From the NCBI RefSeq assembly GCF_018417535.1, contig NZ_CP070978.1:2914001-2978000 (forward strand): DNA of 64,000 nt, given 5' to 3'. Below are positions 16,823 through 26,940 of this stretch, piece after piece; positions within the stretch are counted from its first letter, which is position 1; every line of letters starts with the position of its first letter. This DNA comes from Burkholderia pyrrocinia. GTDB lineage: Bacteria > Pseudomonadota > Gammaproteobacteria > Burkholderiales > Burkholderiaceae. The notes beneath the pieces are model-generated. The model was not told the DNA's origin. It did no database searches and was given only the letters and a program-made list of their open reading frames with translations. Both the position numbers and the translations under genes were made by a program.

Positions 16823-17941
16823 ATGACGCTGTCCCGTCTTACGTCCATTTCCGTCGCCGCCGTGCTGTTCGCCGCGGGCGCCGCCGCCGCGCAAGCGGAA
16901 ACCGTGAAGATCGCCATCGCTGGTCCGATGAGCGGATCGGTCGCGCAGTATGGCGACATGGTGAAGGCCGGCGCGCTGACCGCGATCGAGCAGATCAACG
17001 CGGCAGGCGGCGCGGGCGGCAACAAGTTCGAAGTGGTGATGATGGACGACGCATGCGAGCCGAAGCAGGCCGTCGCCGTCGCCAACAAGATCGTCAGCCA
17101 GAAGATCAAGTACGTGATCGGCCACGTGTGCTCGGGTTCGACGATTCCCGCGTCCGACATCTACGAGAACGAAGGCATCGTGATGGTCACGCCGTCGGCC
17201 ACCGCGCCGCAGCTGACCGAAGGCAAGAAGCGCCACTTCATCTTCCGCACGATCGGCCGCGACGACCAGCAAGGCCCGGCCGCCGCGCATTACATCATCA
17301 ACAACGTGAAGCCGAAGAAGGTCGCCGTCCTGCACGACAAGCAGTCGTACGGCCAGGGCATCGCGTCGTCGGTGAAGAAGGACCTCGAAGCCGCGAAAAT
17401 CCCGGTCGTGCTGTTCGAAGGCGTCAACGCCGGCGATTCCGACTACTCGGCGATCATCACGAAGCTGAAGTCGCAAGGCGTCGATTTCGTCTACTTCGGC
17501 GGCTACCACCCGGAAATGGGCCTGCTGATGCGCCAGGCGCGCGAGCAGGGCGTGAAGGCAACGTTCATGGGCCCTGAAGGCGTGGGCAACAAGGACGTGA
17601 CGGCGATCGCCGGCCCGGCTTCCGAAGGCATGCTGGTCACGCTGCCGGCCGACTTCTCGGCCGACCCGGCCAACGCGGCGCTCGTGAAGGCGTTCGCGGA
17701 CAAGAAGCGCGACCCGAACGGCCCGTTCCAGATGCCGTCGTACGCAGCGGTGAAGATCATCGCCGACGCGATCGCGGGAGCGAAGACGACCGATCCGACC
17801 AAGGTCGCCGCGTACATGCACAAGACGACGTTCGACACGCCGATCGGCAAGGTCGCGTATGACGCACAGGGCGACCTGAAGGCGTTCAAGTTCGTCGTGT
17901 ACACGTGGCACAAGGACGCGACGAAGACCGCCGCCAAGTAA
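16823..17941 (+). CDS. livK: Branched-chain amino acid ABC transporter, periplasmic binding protein
   Basis: A 372-residue periplasmic protein that captures leucine, isoleucine or valine for the LivHMGF permease. A signal peptide ends at about residue 25 (AAAAQA-ETVKIA). The mature start 'VKIAIAGPMSGSVAQYGD' and later 'DDACEPKQAVAVANK', 'GHVCSGSTIPASDIY' and 'GYHPEMGLLMRQAREQG' follow the LivJ/LivK pattern, with the paired cysteines near 53 and 78 of the precursor. GGAG at 16812-16815 precedes the ATG. It is the first gene of the liv operon; a 170-bp gap separates it from livH, which often allows higher expression of the binding protein. Confidence 0.93.
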   Translation: MTLSRLTSISVAAVLFAAGAAAAQAETVKIAIAGPMSGSVAQYGDMVKAGALTAIEQINAAGGAGGNKFEVVMMDDACEPKQAVAVANKIVSQKIKYVIGHVCSGSTIPASDIYENEGIVMVTPSATAPQLTEGKKRHFIFRTIGRDDQQGPAAAHYIINNVKPKKVAVLHDKQSYGQGIASSVKKDLEAAKIPVVLFEGVNAGDSDYSAIITKLKSQGVDFVYFGGYHPEMGLLMRQAREQGVKATFMGPEGVGNKDVTAIAGPASEGMLVTLPADFSADPANAALVKAFADKKRDPNGPFQMPSYAAVKIIADAIAGAKTTDPTKVAAYMHKTTFDTPIGKVAYDAQGDLKAFKFVVYTWHKDATKTAAK

Positions 17942-18114
17942 TACGGAGTACCCGCCCCGCGCACCCGCTCTGCCCGTCACCCGGGCGGGGCGCGTGCGCA
18001 TTTGGCCGTTCCGCGGCCAACGGGCGGCCCGAGACGACACCGTGCGTTGCGCGCGGCCGAACGCCGTGATCCGGCGACGGCATGCGACCCAGCGCCAACG
18101 GGAGCTTCCCGCAC

Positions 18115-19041
<927 letters not shown>

Positions 19042-19052
19042 GGGAGACGCAG

Positions 19053-20324
19053 ATGAGTACAGTCATTACCGTTCGCCGCCCGGCCGCCGACGCGTCGTTC
19101 GGCCAGGCACTGAAAAATGCCGTGGCCGCCGCATTCCTGACGGCGATCCTCACGATCCCCGTGCTCGGGCTGCAACTGAAGCTCGACGGCTACCAGGTCG
19201 TGCTCACGCCGCACTGGCGGCCGGTATGGATCGCGGTCGCGGCCGTGTTCCTGTTCCAGTTGTTCAAGCCGTGGCTCGTGCGCGCGAAATCGGCGGTGAA
19301 GCTGCCGGCGCTGCCCGCGATGGGCGCGCAGCAGCAGCGCGTGGTCGTGTGGGTGCTGCTCGCGGTCGGGCTCGTGTGGCCGTTCTTCGGCTCGCGCGGC
19401 GCGGTGGACGTCGCGACGCTCGCGCTGATCTACGTGATCCTCGGCCTCGGGCTGAACATCGTGGTCGGTTTCGCGGGGCTGCTCGATCTCGGTTATGTCG
19501 GGTTCTACGCGGTCGGCGGCTATACGTACGCGATGCTGAACCAGTACTTCGGGCTGTCGTTCTGGGAATGCCTGCCGCTCGCCGCGATCGCGGCGGCGAC
19601 GTTCGGCTTCCTGCTCGGCTTCCCGGTGCTGCGGCTGCGCGGCGACTATCTCGCGATCGTCACGCTCGGCTTCGGCGAAATCATCCGCCTGCTCGCGAAC
19701 AACCTGACGAGCCTCACCGGCGGCCCGGACGGCATCTCGGGCATCGCGAAGCCGACGGTGTTCGGCTTCGAGATGGCGCGCTCGGCGAGCGTCGAAGGCG
19801 CGAAGACCTTTCATGAACTGATCGGGCTGGAATACAGCGGCGAGCACATGGTGATCTTCCTGTACCTGATCGCGCTGCTGCTGGTCGGCTTCACGCTGTT
19901 CGTGACGAGCCGCCTGATCCGCATGCCGATGGGCCGCGCGTGGGAAGCGCTGCGCGACGACGAGATCGCGTGCCGTTCGCTGGGCCTGAACCCGACGCGC
20001 ATCAAGCTGTCGGCGTTCACGCTCGGCGCGTCGTTCGCGGGCATCGGCGGCGCGTTCTTCGCGGCGCGCCAGGGCCTCGTGAATCCCGAATCGTTCACCT
20101 TCATCGAATCGGCGCTGATCCTCGCGATCGTCGTGCTCGGCGGGATGGGCTCGCAGCTCGGCGTGATTCTCGCGGCGATCCTGCTGACCGTGCTGCCGGA
20201 AGTCGCGCGCGGCTTCGCCGAGTACAGGATGCTGATCTTCGGTCTGGTGATGGTGTTGATGATGATGTGGCGTCCGCAGGGCCTGCTGCCCGCGAGCCGT
20301 CCCCACGTGGAGCTGCCCCAATGA
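19053..20324 (+). CDS. livM: Branched-chain amino acid ABC permease LivM
   Basis: A 423-residue inner-membrane permease. The first 110 residues are the extra N-terminal region found in high-affinity LivM proteins (DUF3382-like), with two hydrophobic spans. The conserved core follows: '[20 protein letters not shown]', '[18 protein letters not shown]', and '[19 protein letters not shown]' as the coupling loop. AGGGAG lies 7 bases before ATG 19053. The gene ends with an ATGA overlap with livG. Confidence 0.93.
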   Translation: MSTVITVRRPAADASFGQALKNAVAAAFLTAILTIPVLGLQLKLDGYQVVLTPHWRPVWIAVAAVFLFQLFKPWLVRAKSAVKLPALPAMGAQQQRVVVWVLLAVGLVWPFFGSRGAVDVATLALIYVILGLGLNIVVGFAGLLDLGYVGFYAVGGYTYAMLNQYFGLSFWECLPLAAIAAATFGFLLGFPVLRLRGDYLAIVTLGFGEIIRLLANNLTSLTGGPDGISGIAKPTVFGFEMARSASVEGAKTFHELIGLEYSGEHMVIFLYLIALLLVGFTLFVTSRLIRMPMGRAWEALRDDEIACRSLGLNPTRIKLSAFTLGASFAGIGGAFFAARQGLVNPESFTFIESALILAIVVLGGMGSQLGVILAAILLTVLPEVARGFAEYRMLIFGLVMVLMMMWRPQGLLPASRPHVELPQ

Positions 20325-21093
20325 GCGCGAATGCAGAACTGTTGAAGGTCGCCGGGCTGCAGATGCGCTTCGGCGGGTTGCTCGCGGTGGACGGCATCGA
20401 TTTCGACGTGCGCCGCGACGAGGTGTTCGCGATCATCGGGCCGAACGGCGCGGGCAAGACCACGGTGTTCAACTGCGTCGGCGGCTTCTACAAGCCGACC
20501 TCCGGCGCAGTCGAACTCGACGGCCACCCGATCGCCGGGCTGCCGAGCCACAAGATCGCGGTGAAGGGCCTGGTGCGCACGTTCCAGAACATCCGCCTGT
20601 TCAAGTCGTTGACCGTCGTCGAGAACCTGCTCGTCGCGCAGCACCGCAAGGTGAAGGCAGGGCTGCTGCCCGGCCTGTTCGCGACGCCCGCGTATCGCCG
20701 CGCCGAGAAGGAAGCGCTCGAGCGCGCGGCCGTGTGGCTCGACCGGATGGGGCTGACGTCGGTCGCCAACCGGCCGGCCGGCACGCTGTCGTACGGGCAC
20801 CAGCGGCGTCTGGAGATCGCGCGCTGCATGATCACCGAGCCGCGTCTGCTGATGCTCGACGAGCCGGCGGCCGGCCTCAACCCGCAGGAGAAGATCGAAC
20901 TCCAGCACCTGATCGACAAGCTGCGCCGCGAGTTCGGCGTGTCGGTGCTGCTGATCGAACACGACATGAGCCTCGTGATGGGCGTGTCGGACCGCATCCT
21001 CGTGATGGAGCACGGCCGGCCGATCGTGATCGGCACGCCGGAAGCGGTCCGCAACGACCCGCGCGTGATCAAGGCGTATCTGGGGGAAGAGTG

Positions 21094-21094
<1 letters not shown>
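20321..21094 (+). CDS. livG: Branched-chain amino acid ABC ATPase LivG
   Basis: A 257-residue cytoplasmic ATPase. Walker A is 'GPNGAGKTT' near residue 42, the Q-loop lies in '[10 protein letters not shown]', the LSGGQ-equivalent is 'LSYGHQRR', Walker B is '[13 protein letters not shown]' and the switch His is in 'LIEHDMS'. The '[13 protein letters not shown]' variant and the long insert before it are typical for LivG. Its start overlaps the livM stop (ATGA) and its stop overlaps the livF start (TGATG region), so the operon is tightly coupled. Confidence 0.95.
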
Positions 21095-21795
<701 letters not shown>

Positions 21796-21803
21796 CGGTC
21801 GAT

Positions 21804-21836
21804 GCCGCCGGCTTGCAACGGGCCGGCGGCGCTTTC
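21804..21836 (+). terminator. Hairpin at the end of the liv operon
   Basis: GCCGCCGGC (21804-21812) pairs with GCCGGCGGC (21822-21830), followed by a weak T-stretch (CTTTCGCCTT). It lies 8 bases behind the livF stop and between convergent genes. The same hairpin is conserved in the livF remnant at 26725-26751. Confidence 0.65.
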
Positions 21837-21872
21837 GCCTTCACGTATCCAGGGCCGCTCCAGGCCCCGTTT

Positions 21873-22727
21873 TCATTGTCCGATCCTGAACGTGCTTTTC
21901 AGCACGTCGCGCAGATGCAGCGCGGCGCGATTGCTGTCGTCGGTCAGGATATAGATCAGGTGCGGCGGGAGATCGGGCAGGACGATCCCCGCGACGTTGC
22001 TCGTCAGGTTGCCCGAGACGCGATCGTGCTCGATGAGGCCGACCGCGAGGCCGTTGGCGATACAGGCTTCGACCGCCGGCGAACTCGCGCTCTCGAGCAG
22101 CATCCGGTGCGCGATCCGCTCCTTCTTCAGCGCGTTCAGCGCGGTGTCCCGGTACGGGCATCCCTGCAATTGCACCGCGATCGGCAGCGGTGCGTCGGGG
22201 TTGAACTTGAACGTTCGCGCGGCCACCCAGACCGGATGGGTCTTGCTGAGCAGCTCGCCATGCGGCAGCGCTTTCGGCACCACGGCGATCGTGATGTCCA
22301 GTTGGCCGCGCGCGAACAGGAGCTGCAGTTCCTCGCTGGAACGCGCTTCGACCGTCAGTTCGAGCAATGGCCGGTCGGCGGCAAAGCGCGGCAGGAACTC
22401 GGCCATGAAGTGCGCCGCGTAGGAGTCCGGGATGCCGAGCCGCAGCTTGCCGGTCAGCATCTGCGGCGACAGCGATTCGACGAGCCGGTCGTGGCTCAAC
22501 AGGAACTCCGTGGTGTCGCTCAACAGTTTATGGCCGTACTGCGTGAGTTCGACTGCCTGATTGTTTCGCGTAAACAAGCGCTGCGCGACCATCTCTTCCA
22601 GCTTCTGAATCTGGGCCGTGACCGACGACGGGCTGCGGTTCACATAGACGGCCGCGTCCTTGAAGCGGCCGAGCTTCGCGACGGCGTGGAAGGTACGCAG
22701 CAGATCGACGTCCAGGGTGCGCGGCAT
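21873..22727 (-). CDS. LysR-family transcriptional regulator, divergent from the methyltransferase cluster
   Basis: A 284-residue regulator. The N-terminal winged HTH covers residues 6-64 ('LLRTFHAVAKLGRFKDAA', 'RSPSSVTAQIQKLEE'), and a periplasmic-binding-like effector domain follows from about 90. It is transcribed away from the methyltransferase gene with 134 bp between the two starts, the usual arrangement of a LysR regulator and its target. It therefore probably controls the three-gene cluster at 22862-25794. The co-inducer is unknown. Confidence 0.9.
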   Translation of the reverse strand: MPRTLDVDLLRTFHAVAKLGRFKDAAVYVNRSPSSVTAQIQKLEEMVAQRLFTRNNQAVELTQYGHKLLSDTTEFLLSHDRLVESLSPQMLTGKLRLGIPDSYAAHFMAEFLPRFAADRPLLELTVEARSSEELQLLFARGQLDITIAVVPKALPHGELLSKTHPVWVAARTFKFNPDAPLPIAVQLQGCPYRDTALNALKKERIAHRMLLESASSPAVEACIANGLAVGLIEHDRVSGNLTSNVAGIVLPDLPPHLIYILTDDSNRAALHLRDVLKSTFRIGQ

Positions 22728-22861
22728 GATTTTGATTTTCCGAATTAGTGATTCACGTAATCTCGATTGACGGAATTATTAAGCCTCCCTATCCTCGGGT
22801 CAACAGGCAGACGAATGCAGGCAGGTCGATCGAGCGTGACACGTATCCGGGGAACGATTTC

Positions 22862-23842
22862 ATGTCTATCAATGATTTTGTCGTAGATGCGCTGGTGCGG
22901 GACAGGAAGCTGAAGGCGGAGTCGGTATGGACGGTCGAGAATCACGAAAAGTATTCGACGCTGACGCGGCGTGACGATGGCGCACGGCGCAGGGAGGCGG
23001 GGCGCGAAGTCTTTTCGCTGATGCGGAACCTGAACGAACTGGGCGTGCGGAGTCCGGCGCTGTGCGCGGACCGCGACGGCAACGGATCGCTGAGGGAAGC
23101 GATCGGCGCGTTGAGCGAACGTCTTGCGACGTTGTCGCGCGGCCGTCATGTGCACTACATCGAACTCGGGCCGGAGCCGGTCAAGACGACCGAGTTGATG
23201 AAGGCCGTCAGCGGCGGCGAGCCGAATCACTTGCGTTACACGGCCGTCGACATCAACGAGTCGTCGGAAGAAGCGATGCGGCACGCGATCATGCCGTTCC
23301 TGAAGACGCCCGGCTGTTTCAACTACATCGCCGACGATTATCGGAACGTGCAGTGGAACCATATCGACCTGGGCCAGGACGTGACCTTCATCACGATGCT
23401 CGGTTTCCAGGAGGGCAACGAATTGCCCGTGACGATCGGCCGGCTGATTCGCAATCTCGGCGGCAAGTCGACCTACGTCGTGTCGGAGATGCAACTGCTC
23501 GTCGAGGGCCGCGAAGAGCCGATCTACAACTTCTACCAGAACGAGAGCATGGTGCGGTTTTCCGAAATCGTCAGCCGGCAGCAGGGCTTCGAGCCGCTCG
23601 GCGAGCATCATGTTTCCATCGTCCGGCTCAACCTGCTCGGCGACCAGTTTCATGTTGCAGTTACGTTGCAGCCGGTGTCGAAAGCCGGCGCCGACGGGCA
23701 TCTGATCACCAACGTCTGCCTGAAATACACGCCGGAGCAATTCCGCCACGTGCGTGCCAGTCACGGCAATTGCCGCGTGATCGACGAGCTGCGCAGCGGG
23801 GACGGCAGCGTCGTGTACCAGATCGCCCAGTTCAAGGGCTGA
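22862..23842 (+). CDS. EgtD-like SAM-dependent methyltransferase (Methyltransf_33 type)
   Basis: A 326-residue protein, close to the 320 or so residues of EgtD. The SAM-binding strand-turn 'YIELGPEPVKTTELMKAV' lies near residue 98, with 'YTAVDINESSEEAM' near 125, matching the LG-x-G-x-x-x-KT and VDIS pattern of histidine N-alpha-methyltransferases. Residues near 'NYIADDYRN' and 'TFITMLGFQEGNE' follow the same family order. ATG 22862 is chosen over ATG 22748, because the longer form adds an unlikely 38-residue leader; GGGGAA lies about 8 bases upstream. The substrate is probably an amino acid or related amine, but this cannot be fixed from sequence. First gene of a LysR-controlled operon. Confidence 0.65.
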   Translation: MSINDFVVDALVRDRKLKAESVWTVENHEKYSTLTRRDDGARRREAGREVFSLMRNLNELGVRSPALCADRDGNGSLREAIGALSERLATLSRGRHVHYIELGPEPVKTTELMKAVSGGEPNHLRYTAVDINESSEEAMRHAIMPFLKTPGCFNYIADDYRNVQWNHIDLGQDVTFITMLGFQEGNELPVTIGRLIRNLGGKSTYVVSEMQLLVEGREEPIYNFYQNESMVRFSEIVSRQQGFEPLGEHHVSIVRLNLLGDQFHVAVTLQPVSKAGADGHLITNVCLKYTPEQFRHVRASHGNCRVIDELRSGDGSVVYQIAQFKG

Positions 23843-23871
23843 ATGCCGCAACGGCGAAAGCGAGGCACGCG

Positions 23872-24858
23872 ATGAACAAGGGGAATGCATTGCCGGTGTT
23901 TGCGCGCGGGATCGACCGGGTGAGGCTTGCGTTGCAGACTTCGCTGTCCGGCGGCGCGAATGTCGACGGCACGCTGGACGCGTCGACGGAGCCGATGCGC
24001 TGGACAAGCGATTGCCTGCGCGATGGCTACGAGGTGCGATATCGCCGCAACCTCGACGATCTTGGCTACCGCGACGAGCCGATGCGCGGCACGCGCACGA
24101 GCGCGCTCAACGCGGTGTGCAGCCTGCGCGGCCTGTTCGCCGACGAAGCGATCGACGCGTTGCGCGAGATCGGCCGGGCGCTGGAAGGCAGCGCGTCGAG
24201 CAGCAACTGGATCATCTCGAAGCGGGTGCGCGCGGTGACGCAGCGCTCGCGGTTCATCGACGACATGATGCACGACCGCGCGTTCCTGTTGAGGATATCC
24301 CGTCTCGCCGGCGCGCCGCTGATTCCGTATCCGATGGTCAATGCGCGGTCGCAGTTCAACTATTACTATCCGTCGGAGCGGCACGACGGCAAGGAACAGC
24401 TGGGCATGTGGCACACGGACGGCACCAGTTTCGTGCTGAATATCGTGCTGTCGGATCGATCCGATTATGCCGGCGGCAACTTTCTGTTCTACGAATCGAC
24501 CGCCGAGACGTTCGACCGGCATGATCGGGCACGCAAGCATGTGAAGACGGCGAGCCTGGACCAGGCGGGCGACGCGCTGCTCATCTACGGCAGCAAGCTG
24601 TTCCATGGCGTCGAACCGGTCGAGGCGGGGCGTCGCATGTCGCTGGTGCTGTCGTTCCATTGCCCGTATACGCGCGAGGACGATAACGGCTTCTGGCATC
24701 TCGCGTCGGACGACGGCATTCCGCGTACCGTCGTCAACTGGCTGGCGCTGCAACGCAGCCTCAGGGACGACGCCGACGTCCAGTACCAACGCCTCGGGCT
24801 CGCACCCATCCGGGCCGAGGACCTGAAAGACACCCGCTTGTCCACGGCAACACTCTGA
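23872..24858 (+). CDS. 2-oxoglutarate/Fe(II)-dependent oxygenase
   Basis: A 328-residue cytoplasmic enzyme of the prolyl-4-hydroxylase-like 2OG oxygenase fold. The iron facial triad is visible as H181-T-D183 in 'MWHTDGTSF' and H245 in 'LFHGVEPVEAGRR', with R254 or R255 positioned to bind 2-oxoglutarate. 'QFNYYYPSERHDGKEQLG' precedes the first triad residue, as in this family. It starts 29 bp after the methyltransferase, whose product is a plausible substrate for hydroxylation or desaturation. No non-ribosomal peptide or polyketide genes are nearby. Confidence 0.8.
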   Translation: MNKGNALPVFARGIDRVRLALQTSLSGGANVDGTLDASTEPMRWTSDCLRDGYEVRYRRNLDDLGYRDEPMRGTRTSALNAVCSLRGLFADEAIDALREIGRALEGSASSSNWIISKRVRAVTQRSRFIDDMMHDRAFLLRISRLAGAPLIPYPMVNARSQFNYYYPSERHDGKEQLGMWHTDGTSFVLNIVLSDRSDYAGGNFLFYESTAETFDRHDRARKHVKTASLDQAGDALLIYGSKLFHGVEPVEAGRRMSLVLSFHCPYTREDDNGFWHLASDDGIPRTVVNWLALQRSLRDDADVQYQRLGLAPIRAEDLKDTRLSTATL

Positions 24859-24870
24859 GCGCCTTCGCCC

Positions 24871-25794
24871 ATGCAGTTATTCCTGATCCAGCTTGTTTTC
24901 GTGTTGTCGTGGAGTTCCGGCTTCATCGGCGCCAAGCTCGGCGCGGAGACGGCAGGCGCGTTCAACCTGTTGTTCTGGCGTTTCCTGCTCGTGACGCTGT
25001 GCCTGGCGATCGTCCTCAACCGGCAGCTCGGGCGCCTGACGCTGGAAAAAATCCGCTATCACGCGGTGATCGGCTTCCTGTCGCAGTTCCTGTACCTGAG
25101 CTGCGTCTACGTGGCCATTCAGCACGGCCTGCCGCCGGGCATCGCGGCGGTCATCGCCGCGTTGCAGCCGCTCATCACGGCGGCGATGACGACGCTCGAA
25201 GGCAGCGAGCGCAGCGGGGCGCGACAGTGGGCCGGGCTCGTCGTCGGATTCGTCGGCGTCGGCATCGTGATCGGCGGGCAATACGCGCTGCCGACCGAGT
25301 CGGTCGGTATCGTCATGTACATCCTGCCGCTGGTTTCCGCGCTGGGGCTGTCGGTCGCGACGATCTACCAGCGGCGGCGCGCGCTGACGGCCGCGCGCAG
25401 CAACGAGGACGGGCTGTTTCTGCCGCTGTTCGTGCAGGGGGGCGTCAGCCTGGTCCTGTTCGCGGTGTGCGGGATCGTCACGGGCGACCTGCACGTGCCG
25501 ACCCAGCCGAATGTGTGGGTATCCGTCGTGTGGCTGACGGTATTCTCGACCTTCATGGCCTACCTGACGTTGTGGGCGCTGCTCAAGCGCATGCCCGCGA
25601 CGCGCGTGGCGACCCTCGTCTATCTCGAACCGCCCGTGACGCTGACCTGGGCCGCGTGGATGTTCGGCGACAGCATCCACGTGTCGACTTACCTCGGTAT
25701 CGTTGTCGTCGCGATCGGCGTGTGGCTGGCCAGCAAGCAAGGCGAGCGAACCGCCCGGGCCCGGCGCGCGGAAATGGAGGCGGCCGGCCGCTGA
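24871..25794 (+). CDS. EamA/DMT-family transporter
   Basis: A 307-residue inner-membrane protein with ten predicted hydrophobic spans in two EamA repeats. The first repeat begins with 'FVLSWSSGFIGAKLGAE' and the second closes with 'RVATLVYLEPPVTLTWAAWM'. This family exports amino acids and small metabolites. It starts 12 bp after the oxygenase gene, so it is part of the same operon and may release the product of the two enzymes. The substrate is not deducible. Confidence 0.9.
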   Translation: MQLFLIQLVFVLSWSSGFIGAKLGAETAGAFNLLFWRFLLVTLCLAIVLNRQLGRLTLEKIRYHAVIGFLSQFLYLSCVYVAIQHGLPPGIAAVIAALQPLITAAMTTLEGSERSGARQWAGLVVGFVGVGIVIGGQYALPTESVGIVMYILPLVSALGLSVATIYQRRRALTAARSNEDGLFLPLFVQGGVSLVLFAVCGIVTGDLHVPTQPNVWVSVVWLTVFSTFMAYLTLWALLKRMPATRVATLVYLEPPVTLTWAAWMFGDSIHVSTYLGIVVVAIGVWLASKQGERTARARRAEMEAAGR

Positions 25795-25859
25795 GCCGCT
25801 GGTTGCGTGCGCGGTTCCGGTGTAGCTTCGCGATACGGCCCGGCTCGCGGAGGAACCCG

Positions 25860-26210
25860 ATGAAAGTCAAACGGATCGTCGCCAATATCGACACGCGGTC
25901 GATCGGCGACGCCAAGCGCTTCTACCAGCAGATTCTCGGCCTCGACCTGTTGATGGAGCACGGCTGGATCGCGACGTACGGCAATGCCGAGCCGATGAGC
26001 GTGCAGATCAGCTTCGCGTCGCAGGGTGGGGCCGGGACGCCGACGCCCGACCTGTCGATCGAGGTCGACGATCTCGATGAAGCGCTCGCGCGTGTTCGTT
26101 CGGCGGGCATTCCCGTCGAATACGGCCCGGCCGACGAGCCGTGGGGCGTGCGGCGTTTTTACGCGCGTGATCCGTTCGGGGAGCCCGTGAATGTGCTGGT
26201 GCATCGCTGA
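25860..26210 (+). CDS. VOC-family (glyoxalase/bleomycin-resistance fold) protein, copy 1
   Basis: A 116-residue vicinal-oxygen-chelate protein with two beta-alpha-beta-beta-beta units ('RSIGDAKRFYQQILGLDLL' and 'IEVDDLDEALARVRSAGIPV') ending in 'RFYARDPFGEPVNVLVH'. VOC proteins use paired His/Glu or Gln residues to bind a metal. The copy at 27994 is nearly the same protein. AGGA lies about 6 bases before ATG 25860. It may act on a toxic small electrophile or drug, or only bind it; the substrate is unknown. Confidence 0.88.
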   Translation: MKVKRIVANIDTRSIGDAKRFYQQILGLDLLMEHGWIATYGNAEPMSVQISFASQGGAGTPTPDLSIEVDDLDEALARVRSAGIPVEYGPADEPWGVRRFYARDPFGEPVNVLVHR

Positions 26211-26237
26211 CCTGACATGTCGGCTTTGAGCCGGCGT

Positions 26238-26597
26238 TTACGCATGCAACGCCAGCCCCTTCACCGCCTTGTCCACGGCCTTCTTCGGCCCGTGCAGCGC
26301 CAACCCGACCAGATCGAGATTTGCCGCATCCTCGGCGCGAAACACTTCGCGGTTGGCCGCATCGTGCCCGGTCGAAAACATCGTGCGCACGTACGGCACG
26401 ATCGTGAGTTCGCGCGACAGCGCCTGCCGGTGCGCGGCTTGCAGGCCGTTCAAATCGGCCGCGAACACCAGCATCGGCTGGCCGAACATGCGGCCGTAGC
26501 GATGCCCGGCCGCATCCTCGTAAGGCTCGCCGAGCGCTTCGGGTGCGCCGGCCGCGACGGCATTGAGTTTCTGCCACGCCGCGAGATCGTCGTGCAC
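26238..26597 (-). pseudogene. DUF2000 gene, 5'-truncated at a rearrangement joint
   Basis: The 119-residue frame has the DUF2000 pattern: 'GRMFGQPMLVFAADLNGLQ', 'ELTIVPYVRTMFSTGHDAAN' and 'LDLVGLALHGPKKAVDKAVK'. The family is usually longer by about 15 residues at the N-terminus. Here only a GTG at 26597 is available, 3 bases from the point where homology to livF begins (26601), and no Shine-Dalgarno is present in that remnant. The gene has therefore probably lost its start and its promoter. Function of DUF2000 proteins is not established. Confidence 0.65.
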
Positions 26598-26600
26598 GAC

Positions 26601-26757
26601 ACTCGGTGTGGCCGATCGCGGCTACGTGCTCGAAACCGGGCGCGTGGTGCTCGCGGATACGGGCGCGAATTTGCTCGCGAACGACCGGATCAAGCAAGGC
26701 GTACCTCGGCGGTTGATGAGGGAAGCCGCCGGCCTGCAATGGGCCGGCGGCGGTGCC
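26601..26757 (+). pseudogene. Remnant of the livF 3' end with its hairpin
   Basis: This stretch matches livF from about 21681 through the stop and on through the GCCGCCGGC hairpin to about 21836. It reads 'LGVADRGYVLETGRVVLADTG' divided over the open part, then has one extra A before the final codons that shifts the frame. There is no start, Walker motif or promoter. It abuts the broken 5' end of the DUF2000 gene, marking a deletion or insertion joint. Confidence 0.85.
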
Positions 26758-26812
26758 TATGTGTTTGCATCTTGTTGGCGACATGCCGGCACGGTGGTCT
26801 GCAGGTGTTTTG

Positions 26813-26940
26813 TAGCCAATTCGGCTTCGATCGTAGTCAAATCGGCTACATTCGACTGTTCCGTCGAGACCGACACGAAATCGGCATGGTACGACTATGC
26901 CTTGTAGCCAATTCGGCTACAATCGTAGCCAATCATGCTA
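26813..26940 (+). promoter_or_regulatory. Four TAGCC-N5-GGCTA-type operators before an HTH-nucleotidyltransferase gene
   Basis: Four 15-bp palindromic sites are visible: 26813-26827 (last base mismatched), 26834-26848 (one mismatch), 26905-26919 (perfect arms) and 26926-26940 (one mismatch). Members of each pair start exactly 21 bp apart, two helical turns. The last site covers the ATG at 26935. This is the expected look of an autoregulated toxin-antitoxin promoter bound by the HTH part of the downstream protein; the binding itself is inference. Confidence 0.75.

Noticed and set aside
22862..25794. Ergothioneine biosynthesis operon
   Set aside because: Only the EgtD-like step is present; EgtB sulfoxide synthase, EgtC and EgtE are absent and a 2OG oxygenase and exporter follow instead.
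26813..26940. TAGCC-type repeats as a CRISPR-like array
   Set aside because: Only four 15-bp palindromes with unequal gaps (6, 56 and 6 bp), no spacer units and no cas genes; an operator set explains them.
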